Assembly (NCBI GenBank): GCA_016508695.1
Contig: VNKQ01000001.1
Span: 1-64,000 of the forward strand
Length of the DNA: 64,000 nt
Origin: Hyphodiscus hymeniophilus
Taxonomy: Eukaryota > Ascomycota > Leotiomycetes > Helotiales > Hyphodiscaceae
Direction of reading: 5' to 3'
Part shown: piece after piece, positions 23,114 through 35,702 of the stretch
How positions within the stretch are numbered: position 1 is the stretch's first letter
How the letters are laid out: every line of letters begins with the position of its first letter
Made by a program: the position numbers and the translations under genes
The notes under the pieces: model-generated
Database searches by the model: none
Seen by the model: the letters and a program-made list of their open reading frames with translations, nothing else
Told to the model about the DNA's origin: nothing

Positions 23114-23589
23114 CAGCAATATGGAAGGGACTCGGATTTAAGAGTCTAGGTCTCTAGTCTTGAATTGGAGACCCAATGAATGGAGGTCAGCCTAGTTGTA
23201 ATGAGCGTTTGTTGCGGGGATAGTTTGTAAATAGAATACCTGTGTTTGAGCCTCGCAATTTCGAATTTCAATTGTAATGTTTACAGCCTTTAACACTTCG
23301 AACTTCGCGGTCAACAGACTATGTAAGTCCCTTCATAAAAACTAACTATGAAGCATGGTATGTGAGCTTACGCAGTTAGTAGTTACTGTGAAGACCTAAC
23401 TTACGTCTTCGAGTAATATGGTAAAATATTTCGTTCTTCTTTGTATTCTTGAAACCTATAAATATTGCTTTTGTCTTCAATGAAAGTACTGTATCCCGGG
23501 TATTATTACCTAAATTTGGCTAAAAAGAAAAAAATATTGAAAAATTAGAAGTTTTTATCCCTTTTTTTGTTACGGATAGATTATAATAA
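23114..23589. other. AT-rich intergenic stretch
   Basis: No coding signal. The section around 23,520-23,600 is very AT-rich and merges into the glycosidase relic. Confidence 0.5.
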
Positions 23590-24140
23590 TAATAAATTTT
23601 GTCCGTGTAATGGTTAGCAGTGCCATGCCAGATATTAATGATGCTTTCTAGGTAGTGGCCAAAATACAGAAGAGCGCAAGGTGGATACCGTTATCACAGT
23701 GCCAGCCCTGGGTCCACCCACTAGGGACAGTATGACCGTCGAAGGTCTAATATGGTGTAAATGCCATGCCTAGCGCAACTGTCCACCACGCGGTCAAAAA
23801 AGTATAAATCCGTTCTGGTTTGAGCTTTGTCAAGCCCGTGTTGTCGAGAAATTGGCGGTATATGAAAGGGGCATGCAGACAATTCAGCTTCATTGACGCA
23901 AAGAGCTCCGCGTCTTTCTTGGTTCGAAAGACCTAGTAGAATCTGCTCTAGAAGGAATCGTACTTCTCTTGGCTGTGGCTCACGACTCTGAGCATTGCTT
24001 GCTTGTTCTCCTTCTCGAGCCCGGGAAAGCCCATTATAAAGTCTCCCATGCTGAGGTGACCGTTTGTTGTCACGATGGGTGGACCATTGCCGGCGAGGAC
24101 TTTGGTCCCTTTGGTGTAGAGGTGGCCGAGCATTTCAAAA
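23590..24140 (-). pseudogene. Relic of a GH5 glucanase-type glycoside hydrolase
   Basis: Minus-strand fragments line up, in order, with the N-terminal half of fungal GH5 enzymes of the exo-1,3-glucanase type. They are VTTNGHLSMGDFIMGFPG, KDAELFASMKLNCLHAPFIY, RVVDSCARHGIYTILDL, GWHCDN and ANHYTD. They are separated by in-frame stops (for example after EKYDSF) and frameshifts. The catalytic half carrying the NEP acid/base and the nucleophile glutamate is missing. Identification rests on motif memory, not on a search. The gene is certainly not functional as it stands. Confidence 0.6.
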
Positions 24141-25008
24141 ATAATCTAACAGCTTTTGAACAACGTTCAATTTTCGCACAAGATATAATCAACTGAACTC
24201 ATAATGGTAGAATGATTGCTGGGGCATTAGTAAATGCATATGATTTGATTGCCTAGATCATCTCCGCGCACCTCTTGCAACTCCTGGTCGTTGGAGCTTA
24301 CTTTGCCCATTTTTCAGGGCGACGCAGCATCGGAAGGTAAGTAGAACGATGACATGGTAATAGCTGGCTGGTAAAGCTCTTCGATTCAGTTTTCATACAT
24401 CTAAGAGCCTCCGCTATTTATTTCTTTGATGGACACTCTTAATAGCTTTTGTGGAGCGGAGTCTCGTCTACTGTAGTGGTTTGGCTCTTTTGACCCCTCA
24501 TATAGACATGACAGCGGAATGTTGGCACAAATGGTGAGATTATCGGGAAAGCTAGGGAACCATCCATATATGTTATTACCTCTGTATGCCATGGTGAAAA
24601 ATTGCGAGTTTATCCGGAAAGAATGGGATAGAAGAGGGCCTAAAAACTACATTACCCCTTGAGCTAGCTAAACGAGAGAGGGCAGAATGGATCTGCATTA
24701 TTCTCTTCATTAACACATGGCGTCTTTGCCGGCGACATTCTAGTTCAGAGTATCATAAAGACTAGAGGATCCAACGACTTCTTTGAGATGATGAGTAACT
24801 CACTTGTTTTAAAGCGCTCAAATTAATTAATACTAAGCCCTTGGGTTTGTCTTTCGCGTTTGGAACGACTGCATATAAATCGATACGTCTGCTCCAAGAC
24901 TTATAGCCAGTCGTTCGAGACTTGAAAATGGCAAACAGAGTAAAAAGGAATCGTATCATTCGAAAATGTGTTGATCACTTTATTATAATTAGACTATATA
25001 TAATCAAG
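24141..25008. other. Gene-free stretch
   Basis: Only short frames with random-looking translation. It separates the glycosidase relic from the end of the second nuclease-like gene. Confidence 0.45.
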
Positions 25009-26497
25009 TCATCGATTCCTTCTCCTTTTCGAAGAAGGCACCTCATCTTGTGCCTCCGACTCTTGTGCCTTGGCAAGCTTCCACCTCTCATTCAAGACTG
25101 CCAACTCTTCCCGGACAGACCTTTGTCTTTCCAATAACCCCCAATCAATGATGTTATGCAGCGTGAGCCGTAGTTTCTGAATATCCTCAATCTCGGCCAC
25201 GAAAAACCTGCGCACAATGGCCATGTACCAGCAATCAGTATCCCCGACACGTTGGCACCAGTGAACAGCAACATATGCAATATCCGAGGTCATGGCGCAA
25301 GAGAAGGCTGCTGTGGCCAGATCTGGAGCGCAAAAATTGTAGTCACTGATCGTAGAAGCGCGAAGCTGCCGCCTGGCATTGACCATTGCTGCCCCACCAC
25401 GACGGGCTTGCACGGAGCATTCTTGCATTGTGCCTTGGACCCCTTTCCATTCCATGATGAAGAATGGAGACAGAACTCCCTTGGAGAGCGAATACGTGGT
25501 GTCGTAACGTCGCAGTAGTAACTGCTCTTCCGGGGTGAGGATTGAAGGGCGGAATCCAAATGTGTAATCAGGCTTCGGGTTTTTTACCCCAAACATCCGC
25601 TCGAGATTCTTTTCCGAGGCGTGCAAGCGAGGAATTGGAACGCTCCCAGTACTGAAATCAGCGTCGACGTTTCGATCCAATCCATCTTCCCGGAATTCCC
25701 GATACACGTCCTCAGCACCTTCCCCAAACACTGTTCTCCCGTCCTTGATCAAATGGGGCATGATGCGTTCGTGGAGTGTTGCTTCATTTCGGGACTTGAC
25801 GTCGTTGAAATCCCTTCGAAATTTCGTCCTTGACTCAGGCTTCATTGCCGACGCACGCCCTCCATTTACAATTGCAAGAATATGCTCCTGGAAGTCGGGC
25901 AGGCTCTGTAGAATCGGTTCACTTGTCTCGGGCCCGAATAGATTGATCAATTCCAATTTGGCGCCAGCATCTGTGGAGCTGGAGGAACTGGAAGCGAGAG
26001 ATGGAGTGTCCCAACCTTGCGCTGATGAAACGGACTTTTGCGGAGTTACAGGTGCGCCAATCAGCCTGGGGTCCATGGCTCTCTCAGTATTTGTACGATC
26101 CGCGCGAAGGAGGTTTTGTCTGGTAAGTGGTGCGACAAGTGGTATTGATTGTAGTTTGGATAGGGCTGGCAATGAAGTTGATCGGTGGAGGAGGGGAAGA
26201 TGTGTTCGGTGGGGTTCCTCGTCTGCGTAATTCTGTGCGTAGATCTCACTCGTATCGCGGCTTCTAGGGGACGAAGATGATGCGCGGGAAGGTCTTAAGG
26301 ATGTATGATTCGATATGGGGTTTATCACAAATAGAGGATTGAAGAGAGGCTCCAAGGGAGGACTGATGGGTTTCCGAAACGAGTCTCCATGCGCGTCCTG
26401 CCATATCTCGGTCAGCACCACGGTCTGGCAAATGGAGAACAAGACTTACGATATCAATGCAATATGTAGAGTAAGAGCGCTTTGCAGTCACGCCCAT
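25009..26497 (-). CDS. PD-(D/E)XK-like protein, 2 exons
   Basis: Uncharacterised fungal protein with a probable nuclease fold. Exon 1 is 26497-26450 (MGVTAKRSYSTYCIDI) and exon 2 is 26397-25009, joined by a GTAAGT donor and a TGGCAG acceptor, 478 residues. The first 160 residues are Ser/Pro-rich and probably disordered. The folded part contains KPDYTFGFRPS (Asp about 293) and FFIMEWKGVQ (E-x-K about 332-334), then a helix QARRGGAAMVNARRQL, the order expected for a PD-(D/E)XK core. The C-terminus is coiled and ends in a basic PSSKRRRNR stretch, a likely nuclear signal. I recall this pattern from a large family of fungal domain-of-unknown-function proteins often found in accessory regions. It shares only the active-site pattern with the 956-residue protein. 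Confidence 0.75.
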
Positions 26498-29400
26498 ACT
26501 GATGTTGTGTTGTCGAAAGTCCAGGTCTGGATGTTTTCCAGATGTTGTTGTTTTGATGAGGTTGGCTCGATAACAGGTACTGAGCTAAGTCCATTTCTGG
26601 TCTAGTTCGGAACTTGAGGCTTTCCCTCCCCTTTTCCTCACCCGATCTTCCATTTGTCCTTCTCTCAAATATCGCTTTGAAAAGTTCGATATATAATAGA
26701 TTCTTCCAGCATTGAAGGTTTTGAGACTGACAATTGGGATCTCAACGCACGGACTGAGCACATATCGAATGAGGATTCGGAAAGAAGCTATGATGGCGGA
26801 CTGACGGCAGCTGGATTGATATCAACCTTGCAACAAGAGATTCCTACATTCATTTCCATGGTATTTCATCTGTAATATTCCACTTACGAAGATACATTAT
26901 TATGCTAATCAATTCTACTGTCTCTAAAAGCCTCGGCGTGGAAGCGTTCGAGTTCAAGAAGGGCAAGGCCGAGGTTTTGAGAAAGGAACCCTTTTTTGGC
27001 CAGAGATACACTCTGCCTGGACCACCACTATAACTTTAATATCCAGTTCTCGATTGGTACTCGCATCTTCTGTTCCTCTGCTATCATTGTGCTTTGTCCC
27101 AAAACTGCTCTCTTCTGCTTCAAAACCAGCTTCATACTTGATTCTAATCGTCTTCCATTCGTCTTTTACTTTTATTCCTTTCACACTCAGGCTTAGTGCT
27201 CACCACCGCATCTCCAAGACTCCAACCAGAAAGGGGTTTCGTCTCCCAATCATTAATTGCACGCCTTGTTGTATTGCGCCATTGTCTCTTCTACCAAAGT
27301 CCACACAGATTCCAGGAACGACTCCAGCTTTTTTTACTTGGTACTTAAACTGACACCCGTTTAACATCCTTCTATCTACTTCTGTATTGTGTGGCGCCAT
27401 AGATTGGTCAGGGCCCTGAGGCTTCCGCTACTCCTCTTCGCATTCGACCGATTGTGAAGCAGATGAGAAGGCCGAGATTTAAATCTTTCTCACCCATATA
27501 AGGTAGATATCTACCTTCGGTGATATGTACCCACATCTTCCCACCTACCCATCCACTCATCTGCTCAAACTCCGTTCCTTTTTCTCGAGACGCTACTTTG
27601 GTAGATTGTTACTCTCTTCGCAAGGTTGTTGACAATTTGAAGTAACTCTGGCTGCGACGGCATGGATATTGGGTGGGTGATTCGTACGAGGTGTAGGAGC
27701 TTGCTGAGATTCGAGATTCAATACTCAGTAGTAAAATGACAAATCACGACAACAATTCCGCACGTACTATTTCTTTCAAGCAAAGGAGGGGGGGACAACG
27801 GGGTTGATCAGGCGCAGTTCGCATTTCATACTGCTGTTCTGAGGGTTTTCTTTTTGAATTTTCTCCTTACAGTATCTGTGAGACTACGCGGGGGCAAGCC
27901 ACGTGCATCACCAACGAAAGGCCCAGCAGTCCACAAGAGAAGATCGGATCAATCTCCATAGGGTGCAAGCTATGAAGACATCTCCATCTTTCTTGCTGAT
28001 ATCTATGATTTCCCTCCCAGACCATTGAGCGAAACTATTCGACCCACTCACTGGCATTTTCCCCAGTTCATCGGCAAGAGATCCGAAAGACACCTTGCCC
28101 ATGTCTTCCACATCTATCGACGGTGGTCTGGAGAGAATGGCGCAGAGATTGGGCGAAAAAGAATACACTCTTGGGTATTTACAGATTGCAGAAATCCCCG
28201 ACTTCTCATGGTTATCGCAGTCATCCCCCCGTTTTATCCAAACGCGACAGCGGACGGAACAGTTTAAGTGACTTGGGAATTCATGGTTCTGGAACTGCGA
28301 GTACAGTGAAGGAGGCTTCAAAGTATTTCGAAGTGCTCGAACCAACCCGAAGCATAAATCATGCTGATGAAAAGTTGAGAAATCCGAACTGAATCACTCA
28401 AAGCCTCAAAGGCAGAAGGCGTGACGAATATGATTCCATGCTCAAAGGAGTACTTTGCCAAGCCAGCGTTTGGAACTTTGGAAGGTGCGAAGCTGAATCA
28501 GTCGAAAATCGCATTCAAATAGTCGCACTTAAGCCAAGGAAGACAGATCCCGGGCTGATCTCGGCAATAATTTCAGGCAGGACCAGCATCAAGTATTTCG
28601 AAGTAGTCGGCTTTGGATTGGGTTGCAAAGACTTTGACGCATCCATCAGTCTCAATCTCTTCAATGGCATGGAAGGGAAACAAGCTACGTACTGCTAGAG
28701 CTGTCGATGCTACTTTACAGCTTTTCCATTGTCAGGGTTGGACAAAGTGGTGTCAAGCGCGGTGAAGCCCTGACATCGATAACGGTGGGTATTTTGATTG
28801 CCGTTGAATAAGGGGGTAGGATTTCGACAAATTTGGCGTTGCAGAATGCCCATTGCATTGGCGCAATGCTGATTTGATGGGAATCTTCCTTTTTACTCTT
28901 CGTCTGCAGAAATTCCCACGGAGATCCATGACTTCTGATGGATGTAGGTCTTGAGTCTTGAAATCTCACGTTTGAGACTTCCGTAGAGTGGAACGTCTGT
29001 GTGCAACGGTTGAACGGTGGTGCGGCGGTGGAATTGTTTTGGTGCAAAGAAAACAACGAGCTTTCCAATACTGTAAAACGGAGACAGACGCTGTTGATAT
29101 GATCCCACGCAGACCGAATGTCGATGCAGACCTGAGGGTCTCGAAGTCATCTCTGTTTGGATAACTAACCTCGCAGAATTAGCACGCAACTGACAAAGCC
29201 ATGCAAGCTGTCCTACCATGAGACTCGCTCCAATTTTCGATGCTCATACGACTCTTATCTTTTCTTGGCGAGATAATATTCTACGTTTTTGGGGAGAGAT
29301 CGGAGACAGTTCCACTTCAGGCAAGGTTGCGACCCTTTGTCTTTCGGTTTCTTTGCTCATATCTCTTTTGAAAAGGTCTGTTGAGAGACTTGCTGCTCGA

Positions 29401-32400
29401 GTACGGCTTGCTGCTGAAAAAGGGACGCACTGTTTGGCACGAAATGATGGAGATTAATGATATAATGATGCAATGAAGTGAACAAGGACCATAGTTTTCG
29501 TTATATAATTCTTGAAAGTCATGATATATTTATTGTCTGAATCCCATCCATCTGTCACGTGCTGATCAAGTAAAGGTTACCATGAATATCTGAGGGACAG
29601 ACCAATCTTCGCGTGTCGTTCGCAGTAATCACTTGAGGTGTTCATGTATGAAGCCAAGGTGCATCAAGAGAATCGCTTCAAAGTTCGCAATGATCGATGG
29701 AGGAGTTCATGTATGAAACTAAGCTATACATCTGTACGCTACCGCAGGGTGCTGGCATATTCATTCTCCAGATAACTCTGAACATCTCCAATATAAACCC
29801 AGCATCTCGCAACGATTGTTTGCAAAGCTGCTCGAAGGCAGTCCACATACTCATGCGCATAAGTTCACAGGTTGAAGCAGAGCAGCTCATGCAACACTCC
29901 TTGATGCACGTCGCCGGTAGGTGCAGAACTCTACGTCAACGTGAAACGTATCAACTGTCATGCTAGCTAGAAATCTTACAGTGCAACTTGCAGCTCAACG
30001 GGTTTGTGCATACTCATGTTGAAACAGCGTGTTCAAGAATATTTGAAAGAGTCGGTGTACAAAATTGGTCGGGCAATTGATTTCATTCCGGGCATGTGAC
30101 CTGCACTTGCTTTGGACGTGCGCAATATCACAAGTAATATCACCAGTTTCTCTGTAGCTTGGTGAAGAGCTGTGAAACAATCGTAAGCTAGCGAGCAAAC
30201 AGAGAGGAGAACACCCGGAACATGGGATGTTGATGTCTGAATAACGTCAGGCACAGGCGGCAGAGCATTCTGATCCGAGTAGCCGATCATGAATCCTGAT
30301 ACGAATTCTAGCCATGATGGAGAGAGTTTTGATGAAATCGAAAATTTTGAGTGATACCCAAGGAGTGAAGAGTAATTGAGAAATTGAGGGTTTGAAAAAC
30401 CACTACTACACCAGATGTTGTACAAGAAGTGACGAATGACTTACGAAAACTAGTCTCCACTAATCACTCGTAAGATGGCAAATGTCTCCATGCTCCTACT
30501 TGCCACAGGTATTTCTCGCCGAGGTCTTCCGTGTGTTGCGTCCTGGTGGTATCGATTGCTGTGATGATTCCCCAAGCTGATATGTAGAACATTAAATCTG
30601 GCTGCTGACTGCTCGGCTTCCATTTGTACATCGAATGTGTTGCTCTTCCCTCGTGTCTGTGTCTTCTGCATCTCCTTCTGCTTCTCCTTCTGCTTCTCCT
30701 TCTGTATCTCCCTCCGCATTGTTGGGCCGTTTGTTGCTGCTTGCGACCTTCCAATTGCTTTGCTTGCACCACTCTTCTGGTCTTTATGATTGACCACACG
30801 GCATATCCATTTTCTTCGCTTCCCACAGCCAGCCTCGATCCCTTTTCATGCGTCAATGTATCCCTCCTCAAGACTTGCCCCTTGTGCGAAGCATCAAAGT
30901 TTCCATTCTTCTTCGAGGCTTCATCACATCTGCCACACAAGTAATTTCAATCACTGTTACCCCTCATCTGCCGTGGCCTATCTCTCGTAATCCCATTTCT
31001 GGGTTCTTTCCCAAAAGGCAACATCATCATTTTGTCCAGTCGCCTTCCTCTCGAAGCTCGCTCTCGATGCCCTCTCTCGATGCTCCCTCTCCTTCCAGAC
31101 GTCTTGTGTAATACCTATTCAGATAAGTCCGACTCACTCCATCGTTTTCTCATTTCTTTCGCTCTGTAATGTAGTGTGCCGAATCTTAGGTAAGATGTGA
31201 TGCTGCCCGAATTCGAAACGTAGTATCGAAAGGTTCGGGCTCATCTGAGTTTGTCCGGGAAACGGTTGCAGTGAGTGGGATGTCTGCAGGTAGATTCGCC
31301 CATTGTATTTGCTGTGTAGAGATGCGGCATTCCTTGCGATGGGTAGTCATTTGAATTTCGATTCCCATTCCAAACATGGTCGAAGCGAATGATGATTCAA
31401 AGTTCAAGAATTTTGGAATCTGGCGGCATGGAGGTGCTGAATCAAGACCAGCTCGCGATGTCTCTTCCTCTCCCTCTTTCCTCTTGCTCGAAATCCGAGG
31501 GGGGTCTATACTTGTACAAAATCACTGCCGTGGTTCCTGCCTCGTTGCTCTTTGTCGTGTTGCCTGAGTGTCGTGTTGCTGCTTACGTGTCATAAAAGAT
31601 TCTGAATTCTGGAGGAACGCGGCAACACCTGATGTTACTGTAAGCGTGGTCATCCTCGGCCTGGGAGCCTGAGGCATCAACCTCAATCATGCTGATGATA
31701 TTGATTCCACTCCATTCAGATTCATTCCACTTCGATCAAGTTACCTTCACGTCGTGTTGTCTCGGCAAAAGCATCAGAACACAAGAATTAGATTTCAATC
31801 AAGTCTCAAGACACTCTTAGTGGATCTGAGATCCCGTACATCTACTTGAAGCAACTCTGCTTGATTCGCCAAAGCAAGTGCTGCGAGACAAAGAAATCTT
31901 TTCTTTCAACACCATGGCTGGATACTGTCGCAGAGTTCTTGCAACCTTTTCATGCTGATACACTAAATCGGCGCGTATGGACAAGAGAATAAGGACATGA
32001 AGCTTAGGTACTGAATGGAACAGTTGTCACAGTTTGAAAAGTGCCCAAAGTCGTGGGCATTGAGTATTGGTATTCATGACTCCATTCACATCAATGGTTT
32101 CATGTTTTACCTGTGGCTTTTCTCCTTCTTCTTTGTGTTATTAGACTCTTTATCCTTTTCTTTGTCCTCTGCTTCCGTTGAAAATCATGCTGGGCTGCCT
32201 GCATAACACCAGACCAATTGGATATGCAAAAAGATCGTTCGCGGTCGCAATTCATATATCAAATTGGTGTTTTGCCATGATTAGCAGGATAGTATCATTC
32301 CGAATGAAGAGAATCGTCGTCAATCTTCACGCATCCTCTCAAACCGGTCAATTGGGACGTTTACCTCAGATCTAGTATTGGTGGTTTCAGTTGCACAGAA

Positions 32401-32591
32401 TCACTCCTTAACCTCAATTCATCGGTGGTATGTGCCTCTCATCAAACCCATGATGTCGTTTCCTCTTCCCGCTAATATTGACTTCAACAGAAACTTGCCC
32501 GATCTCGTTATCACACCCCTCTCGCTCTGCTTGCCAAACTTACACCTTGGCATTTCCTACCTTCTACAGTCGGCTGATTGCGCACAATATC
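26498..32591. other. Six-kilobase stretch without a supported gene
   Basis: Both strands show only short frames with biased or random translations. No family was recognised. Base composition is close to that of the genes, unlike the RIP-like blocks, so simple repeat decay does not explain it. It could hold long untranslated regions, a non-coding transcript, or genes with many short exons that I failed to assemble. A 12-bp microsatellite lies at 30663-30710. Confidence 0.5.
30663..30710. repeat. 12-bp microsatellite, four units
   Basis: Four consecutive units of CTTCTGCTTCTC with single-base variants (CTTCTGCATCTC first, CTTCTGTATCTC last). It creates a spurious KEKQ-repeat frame on the opposite strand. 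Confidence 0.9.
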
Positions 32592-34881
32592 ATGGCGAAT
32601 TCCTCAGAATCCTCATCATCGCTTTCCTCGTTATCATCGTCGTCAATACCAGATACTCCAGCTTCTGTTCTCTCAGCCTCTCTCTCCGGTGATATCAGCT
32701 CTGCGTTCCAACGCTTCTGTGCCGATATACCTGCCCACCTTCGAGCGTACCAGAGATTTCGAAGCGCTTTTTTGAGAAAATACGACGATTTGAATCCACA
32801 CAATCCGTTCCTTGTATCTCACTTGTTAAAGACATTGTACGACCAAGAGTCGGACTCTGAAGATTCGGAAGTCGAACGGGAGCCACGAGATGTGAGAATT
32901 GTGAACTGGTATCGAGCGAGGCTAGCAGAGCATCACCATCATAACGGTACTGTTGGCCAAGCTCTGGACGCCAAGGTCAGAAATGAACTCGTGAAGGAAT
33001 TCCCGGAATGTTTGGAGAACCCAGGCACGTTGATCCCTTATGTCAGACACTCCAATGTTCGTGGTCAGAACCGAGGACAGCCAGCACAACGGTTCGTAGA
33101 TATAGCAAGAGAGTTCTTCCACAGCGGAAAGGTGACTCTCAGATTCTGGTGGGACATTTTGATTATCATCTTGGGCAACATATGGTACAGCGTTCCATTC
33201 TGGCTACTTCGTGTCATCCTAAAGAACATCTTCTGGCTAGCGCTCTCCGTTTCCATCACGTTGGGCATCCTAGTTGCAGGAGGCAGCATGGTATGGACAG
33301 CTGCCACAGAACCGCTTTTCGGAGTTTGTAGTGAAGTGCCTTTTATCCGTTCGCAGCATTGGTGCCGAGCTTTGGGTCCGTCACTTCCAAGGCCTGAGCC
33401 TCTGTGGCAGGTCCCAAACCGGCCCCCGATGGATGTGCTCGCCAACGAGTATATCAGCGGCCCTAGTGAGTTGCCTCGCATTATCGACGATGTGCTGCTT
33501 GCTCACAACATCAGCTTGGACATGTGGGTCTCGCAACAGATCTTGTCCATTGTTGCTGCCGATATCGTCCAGTCGTCGGGTATCTTAAACGCCCTTACAC
33601 CAAAGCCGGGTCTTTCGGATCTGAAACAAGGATATCAATCGCTTCTAGGTTCCGTGAAAAGCCTCGAACGCAATCTGGCGAGCTTTCGAACCACGGTCGC
33701 CGCCCAAGTAGGTATTATCAAATTCAACGTGCGCTACGCGATCGATGGGCTGCGCAGCATAACCTTTGATCCTGGCAACAATTCAACCTCCCCACCAATA
33801 AGTCCCCTGGTTCGCTCATCCAAGTGGTTTCTTATCGCCTCTTCAGTTTCCTGCATCACGCAAATTCCGTTTCATCGCATGTCAAACCAGCAATACGCAT
33901 CATGCGCAGCCTTGATCACAAGTTACCTCTTCCTGGACCAGGAGATGAAATGCTTGCAGTCAAGATGGCAGCAAATGCCGCAATCAGGATGGTGCCTGAA
34001 CGTGCTCTCCCGTTCGGGAGAAGTGGGACTGTTCCAGTCTCGCCAAGCAGCATTTTTAGTAGTAGAGAAAGAATCTTACTCAGTGGTAAAGGATATCGCC
34101 GAGAGCTTGGTAAAGATTCGCAGTGGTTTAGATGCATCGAAGCGCTTTCTGCACGAGATGTGGAAAAATATCGAAGAGGTGGATGCCGCGACGATGAAGG
34201 TCAACCACGCACACCTTGCAGAAGAACTCATCATTTCTGAACATGAGAGACGAGCCAAGGAGGCATGGGATGCCCGATCCATTTTGGCCCAACTCCGGGA
34301 CTGGTGGGCGGGGATTGATATGCCACGAACAGATTCTTATGGAAGGCTGCAGCGAGAATGTAAGTCCTTCTTCACCGAGACCAAGCTACGCTAATCTGTG
34401 CAAAGTTGAAGGCCAAAGCCTCAAGAACATCACCAATCTATATGCAAGGATCGCACAGGGAATTAACGTTACAGAGACGCTGCTCAAGCATGCGGAGGAC
34501 GACATCGAGAGGACTGAGTTACGCCTAGCAGGAATTCGGACCTACTTCGAGCAGAAGTTTTGCATCGGGCAGAAGGCGTCCTTTCCAGGGCAAGACTGTG
34601 GAAGCGATGAGCAGTTCTTGGGAGGAATCGCGTCGATGGTCGGTGAGTTTACGGATCTCTACCAGTCCGTGGACAAGCTGGAGAAGGCGGCGCTATGGAC
34701 GGATGCTGCACGGGATGAGATAAACAGCAAACAAGTGCAAATTGTGGAGAAATGCACCTTTGAGTCCGAGAACTTAAGGAGGAGTTTGGTCAAGAACGAT
34801 CCCTCGAATTGGTTCCGCCACGAGAAGGCGGCCACAGCTGCTCAAAAGGCTTGTATTTTTGACGCTTGGTTTGAAAAGTAG
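32592..34881 (+). CDS. Membrane protein of unknown function with coiled-coil tail, 2 exons
   Basis: Proposed exons 32592-34359 and 34406-34881, 747 residues. The start at MANSSESSSSLSSLSSSS is chosen over an in-frame upstream Met at 32478 because the upstream residues look non-coding. After a Ser-rich and acidic N-terminus, two or more membrane helices lie at about 187-235 (WWDILIIILGNIWYSVPFWL and FWLALSVSITLGILVAGGS). The remainder is helical and charged, for example KSLERNLASFRTTVAAQV and EELIISEHERRAKEAW. No known domain. The stretch 33,824-34,080 also has a long open frame in another phase, so a pair of compensating frameshifts is possible. The last codons fall inside a tandem duplication that continues downstream. 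Confidence 0.7.
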
Positions 34882-35223
34882 ATGGATAATAATGGGAGAG
34901 AATGATTGGGAACGGGCGGCCCGTCTCCGGTTTTGTGTTCCCCTCCTAATTTTGTCCTCGAATTTGGATTTGCGTTGAGAAATTTGAGGCTGACGAGAAA
35001 TTCGATATGTACGCTGCAATGGGACTTGAATAGTAGGCCGCTTAAAAGGCTTGTATTTTTGACACTTGATTTGAGAAACCGCCGAGAATCATGGGAGAGA
35101 ACAAATGGGAGGCGCGGCCGGTCTTGTGTTGGGCTCCTCCTTTTGTCCTCGAGATTGGATTTGCGTCGAGAACTTGAGGCTGATAAGGAATTCAAACTAT
35201 ACATATCAATGAGACTTGAATAG
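34841..35223 (+). repeat. Tandem duplication of a gene tail, two diverged units
   Basis: Unit 1 (34841-35033) and unit 2 (35041-35223) share AAAAGGCTTGTATTTTTGAC, ATGGGAGAGAA, TTTTGTCCTCGA, TTGGATTTGCGT, TTGAGGCTGA and GACTTGAATAG in the same order with about 10-bp length differences. Unit 1 overlaps the last 14 codons of the membrane protein gene and its 3' flank. The second copy is non-coding. Confidence 0.85.
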
Positions 35224-35702
35224 ATGATGTCGAATTAGATTCTACAAAGAATCATTGCAATTAGAACATGTATGTCTTTTGGGTTGATAAAAAAAAGGAA
35301 GACCGGAAGAGGGTTTTTGACACTGTTAGTACGCGACCGATATTGATACTTTGATTGTAGAGATATAAGAATCAAATTGAGAATGAGAATCTATTTCTAT
35401 CTATTTCGTTTTCTTTTTTCTGATTGCAAAGACGCAAACATGACATGATATGAAACCCATCAAAAGTAAACCCAGAAATAGTAGCAAGAGCAATCCGTAT
35501 CAAGCAGATGGTAATTTTTAACGTTTTTATGCCAGCCAAAATCAAGGATCAAACCACCCACGCATCATCAAATCGTCAATCATCAATGAGTGAAGGAAAA
35601 GACATAGGAAATGTTCTTTTCCGGAGCAAAAAGCAAGAAGGAAAAGTAAAGGTAGCGAAATGAAAACCAATAATGAAAGCAACAGTCGAGTCAACGAAAT
35701 AC
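35224..35702. other. Convergent intergenic region
   Basis: Between two genes that end toward each other. AT-rich, with no ORF; it presumably holds both polyadenylation regions. Confidence 0.5.

Noticed and set aside
30450..30940. Long minus-strand frames with KEKQ-repeat composition
   Set aside because: Produced by the 12-bp CTTCTGCTTCTC microsatellite; no coding signal outside it.
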